DNA of 45,625 nt from Treponema sp. (GTDB lineage Bacteria > Spirochaetota > Spirochaetia > Treponematales > Breznakiellaceae): contig JAITLC010000058.1 in NCBI GenBank assembly GCA_031278095.1, forward strand, positions 1-45,625. Direction: 5' to 3'. The notes under the pieces are model-generated. The model did not search any database. It saw only the letters and a list, made by a program, of their open reading frames with translations, and was not told the origin of the DNA. The position numbers were made by a program, and so were the translations under genes. Positions 15,799 through 24,820 of the stretch are shown piece by piece. Every line of letters starts with the position of its first letter. Positions within the stretch are counted from its first letter, which is position 1.

Positions 15799-17218
15799 GA
15801 CAGCCGCCATTATCATTCCTGCCGTAGTATTGCTGTCATGCGGTTTTGCGGATCTCCGTCCGATAGGATACGGATATTCTCCTTCGGGAGCAGAAACAGT
15901 GCTGAAAGATCCGTACTCGCCGGTATCGGTACATTTTGATACCGAAATGGAAGAAAATGAAAGTTCCGGTATCCTGAAGGTTCACTATACCGGCGGAAAT
16001 GTTGAGGGAGATCTCCATTGGAAAAACAATAGTCTCATTTTTACTCCGATCTCTCCCTGGACACCGGGCAGACGCTATACTCTCTCCGTTTCCGGAACTG
16101 TGTATTCAAGGGATAAGCGGGATATCAGGCTGGATAATCATATACCCTTTTATGCCCTGTCTCGTTCTCCGTCTCCGGTAGTAGAGGCTTCGTATCCTGA
16201 GGACGGGGCATCCGTTGGGATAAGCCCGGAAGAAGGGCGGGTGGAATTGAGATTTTCCATACCCATGGACAGGCTCAGTACGGAGAGGGCCTTTACGGTG
16301 AACGCTTTTTCCGGGAAGATTTTTGAATGGAAGGATGAGGACAGGATTCTTGTTGTCCGTACCGGAAAAAATCTTGAAGCGTGGAAGGTTTATCAATGGA
16401 GCATGGGAACAGAAGCCGAAAGCCGGGAAGGCGTTCCGCTGGCCAGGAAGGTTTCCGGACAGTTTACCACGGATCTTGAACGCCTCCGGCCTTCGGTTCT
16501 GGAATGTTATCCCCTGCTCTTCTCCGGGGGAAGCTGGTTCCCCACAGGAGAAAAACTTGAAGACGGATTGAGGCCGGGCCTCGCCGTCGCCATACGTTTC
16601 AGCAAGCCCATGGACGAAAATTTCCTTAAACAGATCCGGTTTGAACCGGGACTGAGCGGCAGGACGGAACGGCTTTCCCCTTCATCGCTTGTGTATATTC
16701 CGGATCGTGATCCGGAGCCTGAAAGCTTCTATGTTCTTACCGTTTCTGCGGAAGCCAGGGATACTGCGGGCCTTGAAATGGAAGCGGATTTCAGTCTCGG
16801 TTTTAAGACGGCGATTCCGTATCTCTGCATTTATTCGTTTTCCGCAAACGGCGGTTTAGAAATTTCAGGTTCTCCTGAACAACCGGTACTTGTGGAAGTT
16901 GATCCTGCCCTGGACGGGATACTTCGTTATAATATCCGGTTTCTCTATATTTTCGGCGAAAAGGCAAGGCAGGACACTCCGTTGCGTATCGGTTTGAGTT
17001 CTTTTTTTCCTACGGATCTTGCCGCACCCAGACTCCGTTTTGTAAGCTGGCTCTCACCCGATACCCTGAAGATGGAATGGGAAGGCCTCATTCCGGGAAC
17101 GGCAGAAGAGAAACACTATTACAGACTGCTCATCCCGGGCGGCCGGAGCGGTATCAGTAATGGAAGCGGTGTCTATTTCCGGGATGATGTAGTGATCATG
17201 CTGGAGGCAATCAAATGA
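15782..17218 (+). CDS. Lipoprotein with Big_5-type Ig-like domains
   Basis: This 478-residue protein starts at ATG 15782 (GGAAGG at 15771-15776) and overlaps the adaptor gene by 17 bp. The signal ends AVVLLSC, so it is a lipoprotein. The mature part has several bacterial Ig-like units with the Big_5 pattern: SYPEDGASVGISPEEGRVEL then RFSIPMDRLSTERAF, and AIRFSKPMDENFLKQIRF later. Such domains are extended beta-sandwiches found in surface or periplasmic proteins. It sits between an adaptor and an RND pump, an unusual place for an Ig-like lipoprotein, and is paired with a second such protein just downstream. Confidence 0.82.
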   Translation: MWFLNRTAAIIIPAVVLLSCGFADLRPIGYGYSPSGAETVLKDPYSPVSVHFDTEMEENESSGILKVHYTGGNVEGDLHWKNNSLIFTPISPWTPGRRYTLSVSGTVYSRDKRDIRLDNHIPFYALSRSPSPVVEASYPEDGASVGISPEEGRVELRFSIPMDRLSTERAFTVNAFSGKIFEWKDEDRILVVRTGKNLEAWKVYQWSMGTEAESREGVPLARKVSGQFTTDLERLRPSVLECYPLLFSGGSWFPTGEKLEDGLRPGLAVAIRFSKPMDENFLKQIRFEPGLSGRTERLSPSSLVYIPDRDPEPESFYVLTVSAEARDTAGLEMEADFSLGFKTAIPYLCIYSFSANGGLEISGSPEQPVLVEVDPALDGILRYNIRFLYIFGEKARQDTPLRIGLSSFFPTDLAAPRLRFVSWLSPDTLKMEWEGLIPGTAEEKHYYRLLIPGGRSGISNGSGVYFRDDVVIMLEAIK

Positions 17219-18729
17219 AAAAACCTATTTTTTTTCCGTTTTTGGCACTCATTTTGTCTTCCGTTTGTTTTTCAGACTGCGATCTTCTCCGCTTCTCTCC
17301 ATTTGAAGTGCTGTCCTGGAATCCGGGAGAAGGCTTCATGGAAGAGCCCGGGAACATTGAGGTTTCGGTTCTTCTTTCCCATGATCCGGACAGGCTTAGT
17401 GTTGAACGGTACTTTAGCCTGAGTGAAGACGGTACAAATCTTGAAGGTGATTTCCTCTGGAAGGGGGAACGCATATATTTTATCCCCAGGGCGCCTCTTG
17501 AGCGGAATCATGAATATGTTATCAGTATAACTGCAGACGCTAAAGACAGCGATGGTCTTTCCATGGACAGGGGTTTTGAAGGCAGCTTTAGCACCCGGTC
17601 GTCTGCCTCACGTCCCAAGCTTGTTTCGGTGTTTCCCGAAGACGGCGGAACCATGGCACAGGTCAGGGGAAGTATCCGTCTTGAATTTTCAGAAGATATT
17701 TCCATATCTTCGTGCATAGATTCTGTCAAACTGAGTCCGGCGGTTCAGGGGATCTGGATTCTTGATAAACCTGATACGGCGGTCTTTATACCGGGGGAGA
17801 ATTGGGAGCCCGGCACGTGTTATACCCTCGGCATTCAGTCTTCCCTGAAGGGAAAAACAGGCCTTTCCATGGGTGAGGAGAGGTCTGTGAGTTTTACAGC
17901 CGGAACCGACAGGGAGAAACCCTTCCTGACCGGAGCATGGCGGATTGACGGAATGGCAGAAACACTGTTGCAGGCGGATGATGGGGAAGGAAAGACCGTG
18001 AATTCAGGATGGGAAAAGACATCGGTTCTGCTTCTCCGCTTCTCGGAACCGGTAGACATTCTCTCGGTAAAACAGTGTCTCTCCTGCGAGGTTGTATCCG
18101 GTCTCGTTCCTGAAGCAGAGTCGCTGTACGGAACGGAACTACGGTTCACCTTAAAGGAAATGCCTCTCTGGGGAAGCCGTTTTATACTGCGTCTTGGGGA
18201 GGGTGTTAAGGATGCTGCGGGAAATACAAGTACGAACAGTTTTGTCTTTACCCTTTGTGCGGATGGTGAGTCTTCACAGTCACCGGTTTTTAGGGGTATC
18301 AGGTTTCCCCTGGCTCCCGGAAACCTCCTGGACTGCATGCCCCGCAGCTATACTGCTTCCGATGCCTATGCAGGCCTTCCCCTTACCGCTGAAGCTTATC
18401 ATTATCCCTACATGGCAGAGGTTGACAGTTGGATAGAACTCTACTTTGAAACCTCATGCGGAGCCGCAATAGATCCTCTGGAGATAGCCCGCTGTTTCCG
18501 TGTGGAGGCAACAAACGGAGCCGTTTCCTTTAATCCCCGCATGGTAGTGAACGAAAACTTCAGTATAAGTGAAGCGGTTGCGGGATGGGAAAACTATAGG
18601 AGACTGGAAGTCCGTGGAATCCTTACCAACTCCGTATCCTCGGGTGTGGTGAGTTTTGTCATTGATTCAGGGTTCCTTGACAGTAATGGTAACACCGGGG
18701 AAGAGTACCGCCTTCCCCTTTTAAAGTAG
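17215..18729 (+). CDS. Exported Ig-like (Big_5-type) protein, paralogue of the preceding gene
   Basis: This 504-residue protein overlaps its neighbour by four bases. MKKPIFFPFLALILSSVCFS is an export signal; a lipobox is less clear than in the previous gene. Big_5-like segments recur: VSVFPEDGGTMAQVRGSIRL then EFSEDISISSCIDS, and SVLLLRFSEPVDILSVKQCL. Domain arrangement and a shared pattern of about 100-residue repeats suggest it arose by duplication with the gene at 15782. Role unknown; a periplasmic spacer or cap for the RND complex is a reasonable guess. Confidence 0.78.
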   Translation: MKKPIFFPFLALILSSVCFSDCDLLRFSPFEVLSWNPGEGFMEEPGNIEVSVLLSHDPDRLSVERYFSLSEDGTNLEGDFLWKGERIYFIPRAPLERNHEYVISITADAKDSDGLSMDRGFEGSFSTRSSASRPKLVSVFPEDGGTMAQVRGSIRLEFSEDISISSCIDSVKLSPAVQGIWILDKPDTAVFIPGENWEPGTCYTLGIQSSLKGKTGLSMGEERSVSFTAGTDREKPFLTGAWRIDGMAETLLQADDGEGKTVNSGWEKTSVLLLRFSEPVDILSVKQCLSCEVVSGLVPEAESLYGTELRFTLKEMPLWGSRFILRLGEGVKDAAGNTSTNSFVFTLCADGESSQSPVFRGIRFPLAPGNLLDCMPRSYTASDAYAGLPLTAEAYHYPYMAEVDSWIELYFETSCGAAIDPLEIARCFRVEATNGAVSFNPRMVVNENFSISEAVAGWENYRRLEVRGILTNSVSSGVVSFVIDSGFLDSNGNTGEEYRLPLLK

Positions 18730-18734
18730 GAAAC

Positions 18735-21700
18735 ATGAAAGGATTGATAAGCGCCTTTGCAGGCCGGCCCGTGGCAGTTATTATGATGCTCTGCGCTCTT
18801 CTCGTTGCCGCTGTTTTTTTCGCCTCAAGACTGCCCCTTGAACAGCTTCCCGTCCTTGCACTTAACCGGGTCACGGTGAAAACATCCTGGCCGGGAATGG
18901 GGGCGCAGGAGATCCGATCCCTTCTTACTATTCCTGTTGAAGATGCCCTCTCTCCGGTTAAAGGCATTGAGAACATGAGGAGTGTATCACGGGATAACTT
19001 TTCCCTTATCATTCTTGATTTCCGCTGGGGTATTGACGGCGCTGCCGCAGCGGTTCTTGTCCGTGAAGCGGTGGATGCGGTGTGGCCTTCCCTGCCTGAG
19101 GGAGTGAATAAGCCGGCGGTTTCTTCCGGCACTGTCGAGAACGAACCGTTCTGCATCATCGCTGTCCAAAGCCGTCACGGGGACGGTAATTTCGCCAGAA
19201 ATCTTGCGGAGTATGAACTCAAGGCACGGCTGAGACGGCTTGGAGGTATAGGACAGGTGATACTCCTCGGCGGGGATGAAATGGAAGAACTGATAGAGGC
19301 GGATGTGAGACAGCTTGCCGTCCGGGGAATCACCGTTTCCTCTTTGGCGGAATTACTTTCTTCGGAAACAATGAATATGCCTGCGGGGATGGCAAGGGAA
19401 GGAGACAGGGAACTGGTAGTGGTTTCTTCGGGCCAGCCCGGCTCCGCGGAAGAATTGGCCGCCTTGAGTCTTTCGGGCGCGGGAGGATCCTTTAGGCTCT
19501 CCGATGCCGCCGGTGTTTCCCTGAGAAAGGCGGAAAAGAAGAGTCTCTTCATTCTGAATGGAGAAGAAGCCGCGGCGCTCAAGATATACCGTCGTCCGGG
19601 GGCGGATCCTTCACGCCTCTCCAGGGAAATCGGAAAACTGCTGGAAGAAGCAAGAGAAAGTTTCGGGAATGACGGGGAATTTTTTTCGGTTTATGATGCA
19701 TCTTCCCTCATTTCGGGCGCATTGAAAAATCTGCTTGTCTCCGCCGCCCTTGGGGTTTTCGCAGTAGTCTTTTCCCTCTGTTTTTTTATCCGGCATCTGC
19801 GTTCCAGCCTTCTGGCCGCCCTTGCAATACCGGTTTCGGCTGCCGCAGGTTTATGCGCCATTGCCGTCCGCGGAACTTCCCTGAACAGCATGAGCCTTGG
19901 AGGCCTTGCGTTGGGAATAGGCATGGTTTCCGATTCGGCTGTCATCGTTCTTGAGATCCTTCACAGGCGTTTTGGAACCAATGCTGCCGCCCCTTCGGCT
20001 GCGGAGACAGGAGAGGCAGCGGCAACAGTAATGTTGTCGGGGGCTGCTTCCTTTCTTACTACCGCGGTAGTATTTATACCCATTCTCTTCCTTCCCGGCC
20101 CCCTGGGAGCGCTGTTTGGGGATCTGTCCATAGCTCTGGTAGTTTCCATTGCGGCAGGCTGGATCTATGCGCAGTTCTGCCTTCCTTCACTTTACAGGCT
20201 CTGTTTCAAAACCTGCAGGGACGTTTCTTCCCGGGGGCTTGAAGAATTCTACGGAAAACTCCTTCGTCTGGCAGCTTCAGATTCTCTACGCATGATCCTT
20301 CTTGCCGTCGTACTGGCCGGCGCCGGCATTTTTATCCTTGTATCAAGGCCCCGTCACTTTGTGAGTCCTGATGAAGAAAGGGAACTGCGTCTTTCGGTTC
20401 TCTTTCCGCCGGGTTATATGCTTGAACCCATGCTGGAAAAAGGCAAGGAACTGACGTTGCTTCTCGGCGGGCTTCCCGGTATCCGCGGAGTCTTTGCCTA
20501 CGCGGGCGCCGAAGACGAAGACCTGATACGTCTTTCGGAAAGCGGCTACCGTGAAGAGGAGTTGATCTTCCGCTGCTTTATCAGTCCCGGAACAAAGAGT
20601 CAGGAAGCCGGGGAGGAAATCAGACGGCTTCTTGAAAACTATTCCGAAGGGGAAATTAATGTATTTTCCCCGCAGAACAATGTAGAAAAACTGTTGGGTC
20701 TTTCCGAATCCAGAGTCATGGCAATCCGGGGAAGAAACCCCGAAGAGACAATGATTAGGGCAAAAGAATTGTCCGGCTTTCTCAGGGAAAAACTTGGGGA
20801 AGGAACGGAGATAATTCTTGATCCTTCCCATTCAAGGCCGGAATTCCGTATCTGTCCCAACCGCGAGGCTTCCGCACAGCTTGGTATACAGGCGGCGGAT
20901 TTGGCAGGACTCCTCCATTCGATCACGGACGGCATGGCAACAGGACAGCTTGAGCCCGGCGGAAGACCCATACCGGTAAGACTTAAGGGAAAGATGGAAG
21001 ATGATCCTCTGGGCACTGCGGCTTCTCTCCAAAATATCCCCATAACCCTTGGGGAAGGAAACTCTGCATTTCTGGGAAGCCTCTGCAGGATAGAGCGCCT
21101 TGAATCCCCGGAAACTCTCTCCAGGCTGAACCGCTCCGATGTAGTGTATGTAAGCGTTAAAGACGCTGCGGGAGATGTTTTGAATGAGGCCTTCAAATCT
21201 GCCGGCGCCTGGAATTTGATCCGTTCCGATGAGTCGGTTTTTACCCGTTACAGGCAGAGTCTTATCATCACACTTATTCTGGTGATCCTCCTTCTCTATC
21301 TGGTGATGGGTGCGCAATTTGAGTCATTCTTCCTTCCGCTTGTCCTTATGTTCAGCATTCCTTTTTCGCTGGCAGGGGCAGGCCCGGCTCTTTTTTTAAG
21401 CGGCGCTTCTCTCGATTCAGGCGCTGTTCTCGGCCTTGCGGTACTTTTTGGTTTGTCGGTAAATAATGCCATCATCCTTTACGAGATAGGCATGGAAAAG
21501 CTGAATGGAACCATGCAGGCCAAAGAAGCTTTCCACAGCGGCGCCATTGAACGTTTCCGGGCAATATCGATCACCACTATAACTACAGTCTTTGCACTTC
21601 TGCCTCTGGTCTGTTTTCCCATGGGGGCCTCCCAGCGATCCATGGCCGCCGCCATGCTGGGCGGAATCACTGCCTCCACGTTACTATGCCTGTTTGTCAT

Positions 21701-21740
21701 GCCGCATGTATTAAGCGTTCTTGTCAGGAGAAAGACTTAA
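18735..21740 (+). CDS. RND-family inner membrane permease (first of two)
   Basis: This 1001-residue permease has the AcrB-like layout: an N-terminal membrane helix, a large periplasmic loop with porter and docking parts (VKTSWPGMGAQEIRSLLTIP, VEDALSPVKGIENMRSVS), helices 2-6, a second loop and helices 8-12. In the fourth helix the run LALGIGMVSDSAVIVLE keeps one Asp of the AcrB DD pair, with Ser in place of the second. In the tenth helix GLSVNNAIILYE has Asn where AcrB has Lys. These variants occur in several RND subfamilies. It is encoded 5 bp after the Ig-like gene and directly abuts the second permease. Confidence 0.93.
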   Translation: MKGLISAFAGRPVAVIMMLCALLVAAVFFASRLPLEQLPVLALNRVTVKTSWPGMGAQEIRSLLTIPVEDALSPVKGIENMRSVSRDNFSLIILDFRWGIDGAAAAVLVREAVDAVWPSLPEGVNKPAVSSGTVENEPFCIIAVQSRHGDGNFARNLAEYELKARLRRLGGIGQVILLGGDEMEELIEADVRQLAVRGITVSSLAELLSSETMNMPAGMAREGDRELVVVSSGQPGSAEELAALSLSGAGGSFRLSDAAGVSLRKAEKKSLFILNGEEAAALKIYRRPGADPSRLSREIGKLLEEARESFGNDGEFFSVYDASSLISGALKNLLVSAALGVFAVVFSLCFFIRHLRSSLLAALAIPVSAAAGLCAIAVRGTSLNSMSLGGLALGIGMVSDSAVIVLEILHRRFGTNAAAPSAAETGEAAATVMLSGAASFLTTAVVFIPILFLPGPLGALFGDLSIALVVSIAAGWIYAQFCLPSLYRLCFKTCRDVSSRGLEEFYGKLLRLAASDSLRMILLAVVLAGAGIFILVSRPRHFVSPDEERELRLSVLFPPGYMLEPMLEKGKELTLLLGGLPGIRGVFAYAGAEDEDLIRLSESGYREEELIFRCFISPGTKSQEAGEEIRRLLENYSEGEINVFSPQNNVEKLLGLSESRVMAIRGRNPEETMIRAKELSGFLREKLGEGTEIILDPSHSRPEFRICPNREASAQLGIQAADLAGLLHSITDGMATGQLEPGGRPIPVRLKGKMEDDPLGTAASLQNIPITLGEGNSAFLGSLCRIERLESPETLSRLNRSDVVYVSVKDAAGDVLNEAFKSAGAWNLIRSDESVFTRYRQSLIITLILVILLLYLVMGAQFESFFLPLVLMFSIPFSLAGAGPALFLSGASLDSGAVLGLAVLFGLSVNNAIILYEIGMEKLNGTMQAKEAFHSGAIERFRAISITTITTVFALLPLVCFPMGASQRSMAAAMLGGITASTLLCLFVMPHVLSVLVRRKT

Positions 21741-24700
21741 ATGAAAGTAAATTCCTGGCTTGAAAGAAAACATGCCGCCTTCTGTATCCTGATGATGGCC
21801 GCCTCCGTTTCCATTGCCCTTCTTGCCACGAGGGATAACCGGAGGGAATACGACGCCGCTTCCTATACGATTACCTTCAGACACTATGGAGTTGACGCAG
21901 GGGAAATGGAGCGAAGTATCGCCATTCCTCTGGAAGATACCCTGGCGCCTCTGCCGGGACTTCTCCATATTACCAGTACCAGTGAAAACGGAAGAGTGAG
22001 GGTCTTCCTTCGCTTCGATCCTGATTTTGCCGCCTACGGGCGTTATGAGGCTGTCCGGGATGCAGTAGAAGAAGTGTATGAAACTTTGCCCGGATCGGTA
22101 CAGCGGCCTGAGATCCTTTCGTCAAGCAACTCGCGTATTCCTGTCTGGTCAGCGGCTGTATTTTCACGCGGGGAAACGGGAACGAAGAGCGGAAACTTGT
22201 CCGAAATGCTTGAACGTTTTGTAAAACCGCGCCTTGAATCCCTTGCCGGAGCCGGAGAAGTGGAACTTTCGGGAATTGCAAACCGGGAGATCCGTGTTGC
22301 GGTAGATTCCGAACGTTCCGCAGCCATGGGAATCAGTCCCCTGGATCTGGCCTCTTCCCTTGCCGGCAACGATCTCGTTTTACCTGCAGGCCGGATTGAA
22401 AGCGGAAACCGCAAGACTCTTCTGGTTCTTGACGGCCGTTACCGGAAACTTGAAGACCTCAAAAAAGCATCGTTCAACATCAATGGCGTCCGTATCAATC
22501 TTGAAGATATTGCGGAGATCCGTGAAGGGGAAAGGGAACCTGATAATTATTCCAGGCTCAACGGAGAGAGGGCCGCAGGTATTATGGTTATGCCCGCATC
22601 GGGGGTGAAGCTTGGCAAACTTTCCCGGGAAATAAAACGGGAACTGGAAGCCATTAAAGATCTGCCTCTTGATTTTCAGGTATTGCTCGATCGGGGAGAG
22701 GAGGAAACGAAGACTTTCAGATCCCTTATACTGGCGGCTCTTGAAGGAGCTCTGGCGGTTTCATTGATGACTTTTCTTATGATGTCCGGAGGGAAAATTT
22801 CTCCCGCAGTTTTTCTTTCTGTACCACTTATCTCTGTTTTTTCTTTGGGCCTCCTCGTCTTCTTCGGCTTTTCTCCGGACAGGCCTCTCCTATCAGGCAT
22901 AGCCTCAGGACTCGGGGCGGCAGTTGATGCGGTGATCATCCTTGCATGGGAACTGAGGAAAGCGAAAACGGCGGCGGAAGGCTTAAGGGTACTGGGTTCC
23001 CTGGCGCCGCCGCTCATTTCATCATCATGTACTACAATTGCCGCGCTTATACCCCTTGCTCTTATGGATATTAGTGAAGAGTGCAGAACTCTTGCCTGGG
23101 GATCGGGAACGGTCACCCTTGTCGCCCTGCTTGCCTCTTTCAGTATTCTGCCTCCCTTCATATTCAAGGGCGGAAACCACGGAGAGGCCGTGAACAATGG
23201 TTCTTATCATCCTCAAAGGCAGGGTATGGATCTGTTTTTGAGGCGAAACCTTTTAGCATTACTGCGTTTTATAAAACGCAGGAGTTTAAGGACATTGGCT
23301 TTTTCTGCAGGATTGATACTGCGGCATCCTATCCTTCATCTTGCTGCGGCCTTGATATTCAGCGGAGGCGGCATACTGGCTCTTGGATTTATCCCCCTTG
23401 ATTCGGGAGGAAATGAAAGTCCCGGTTCCATCTATGTCCATATAGAATTTGAAGGGGGTTTCCGTGCGGAAGAAGCGGACAGACTCCTGGGAATATTTTC
23501 ACAGAAGCTGAAGGAAAATTCTGCGGTAAAACATATTCAGAGTTCAGCACGCTCCGGTTCAGGTTCCCTGCTCATCAATTTCGATCCCGAAAAGGAAAAA
23601 CCTGAAGACTTAAAAGAAGAAATCAGGCGTATCGGTATAAAGGGGGCTTTTATCTATTTCCCGGAAACCGGAAGCGGTGAGAGGAGCTGGACTATCAGCG
23701 TCTTCGGGGAAGATTCATCCCTCTGCAGAAAATTTGCCCGTGAGGCCGCCGGGCTTTCGGCATCTTCAGGACTTGTAAGCGAAACGGTGCTCAATTTCAA
23801 AGACGGCGGCGGCCGTATCGATCTTTACCCTGACAGGGAACGTTTCCGTGAAGCCGGAGCATGGTTCTATCCTGCCGCAGACACAATACGCCGGAATGTT
23901 TACGGCCCTGTCGCCTATAAGCGTCTTGAGGATTCAGGAGAGGTAGACGTCCGTGTCCTGGGAGCCGGTAGTCCCGGCAAAGAAAAGGTCTTTTCCATTC
24001 CGCTGACACTTAAAGACGCATACCCGGTCAGAGTTGATTCTCTCATGAAGGTTGCAGAAAGCCGGGAAGGAAACGCCATTGAAAGGCAGGGAAGACGCCG
24101 CAGCGCTTCATTTACGATCCGCACGGAACCGCTTGATCCGCGGCGGCTGCAGAAGCTGATCATGCCCCTCTTCAATACAATGGAACTTCCGCCCGCTTAC
24201 AGTATTGTCTTTGATCAGGATGCCATAAAACAGGCTGAAAATTTTTCCAGGACGATACTGTGGTTTCTTCTTGCCCTGCTCTTCTGTTCCATGGTCATAG
24301 CCGCATCCAATGAATCACTCAAGGCTCCGCTTGTCATCCTGCCGGTGATCCCTCCTTCCCTGGCATTGCCGTTATTGATTCTCCTGATGCTCGGATATCC
24401 GCTGAATGAAACGGCGGCTGCGTCATTTATGGCGCTGTCGGGTATTGCGGTGAATGCCGCAGTTCTTGTTGCGGGCGCCCTGGCTTCCCTGCCCGGAGGG
24501 AAACAGATTTCTTCTCAGGACATATACTTTATTCTCAGATCAAAGTCTCCACTCCTTTTAGCCACTGCCGGTACCACCATGGCCGGAGCATTTCCCCTGT
24601 TTTTCAGCGCCGGAAAACCGGGGAACCTGGTACAGATCTTGTCGCTTGTTATTTTCTGGGGTGTACTGGCTTCATTTATCTGTTCCATTACCCTGGTGCC

Positions 24701-24761
24701 GGCGCTGTTCATTTTGTTTGAAAAAAAATTAATAAAAAAATTGATAAATGGAAAGAACTAA
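21741..24761 (+). CDS. RND-family inner membrane permease (second of two)
   Basis: This 1006-residue permease begins immediately after the previous stop (TAAATG). It has the same two-loop, twelve-helix plan. Periplasmic pieces include RSIAIPLEDTLAPLPGLLHI and FVKPRLESLAGAGEVELSGI. The fourth helix has SGIASGLGAAVDAVIILAWE, with one Asp followed by Ala, and the tenth has LSGIAVNAAVLVAGAL, with Asn in place of Lys. Sequence has diverged strongly from its partner. Paired RND genes with one adaptor suggest a hetero-oligomeric pump, as in MdtBC, but both here lack the second Asp and the Lys of AcrB, so proton coupling may differ. Confidence 0.92.
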   Translation: MKVNSWLERKHAAFCILMMAASVSIALLATRDNRREYDAASYTITFRHYGVDAGEMERSIAIPLEDTLAPLPGLLHITSTSENGRVRVFLRFDPDFAAYGRYEAVRDAVEEVYETLPGSVQRPEILSSSNSRIPVWSAAVFSRGETGTKSGNLSEMLERFVKPRLESLAGAGEVELSGIANREIRVAVDSERSAAMGISPLDLASSLAGNDLVLPAGRIESGNRKTLLVLDGRYRKLEDLKKASFNINGVRINLEDIAEIREGEREPDNYSRLNGERAAGIMVMPASGVKLGKLSREIKRELEAIKDLPLDFQVLLDRGEEETKTFRSLILAALEGALAVSLMTFLMMSGGKISPAVFLSVPLISVFSLGLLVFFGFSPDRPLLSGIASGLGAAVDAVIILAWELRKAKTAAEGLRVLGSLAPPLISSSCTTIAALIPLALMDISEECRTLAWGSGTVTLVALLASFSILPPFIFKGGNHGEAVNNGSYHPQRQGMDLFLRRNLLALLRFIKRRSLRTLAFSAGLILRHPILHLAAALIFSGGGILALGFIPLDSGGNESPGSIYVHIEFEGGFRAEEADRLLGIFSQKLKENSAVKHIQSSARSGSGSLLINFDPEKEKPEDLKEEIRRIGIKGAFIYFPETGSGERSWTISVFGEDSSLCRKFAREAAGLSASSGLVSETVLNFKDGGGRIDLYPDRERFREAGAWFYPAADTIRRNVYGPVAYKRLEDSGEVDVRVLGAGSPGKEKVFSIPLTLKDAYPVRVDSLMKVAESREGNAIERQGRRRSASFTIRTEPLDPRRLQKLIMPLFNTMELPPAYSIVFDQDAIKQAENFSRTILWFLLALLFCSMVIAASNESLKAPLVILPVIPPSLALPLLILLMLGYPLNETAAASFMALSGIAVNAAVLVAGALASLPGGKQISSQDIYFILRSKSPLLLATAGTTMAGAFPLFFSAGKPGNLVQILSLVIFWGVLASFICSITLVPALFILFEKKLIKKLINGKN

Positions 24762-24820
24762 AGTGGTCATGGTAAGAAGTCCTGCTTGTGCAGGGCGGGT
24801 ATCAAGATTCGGGGCCATGT

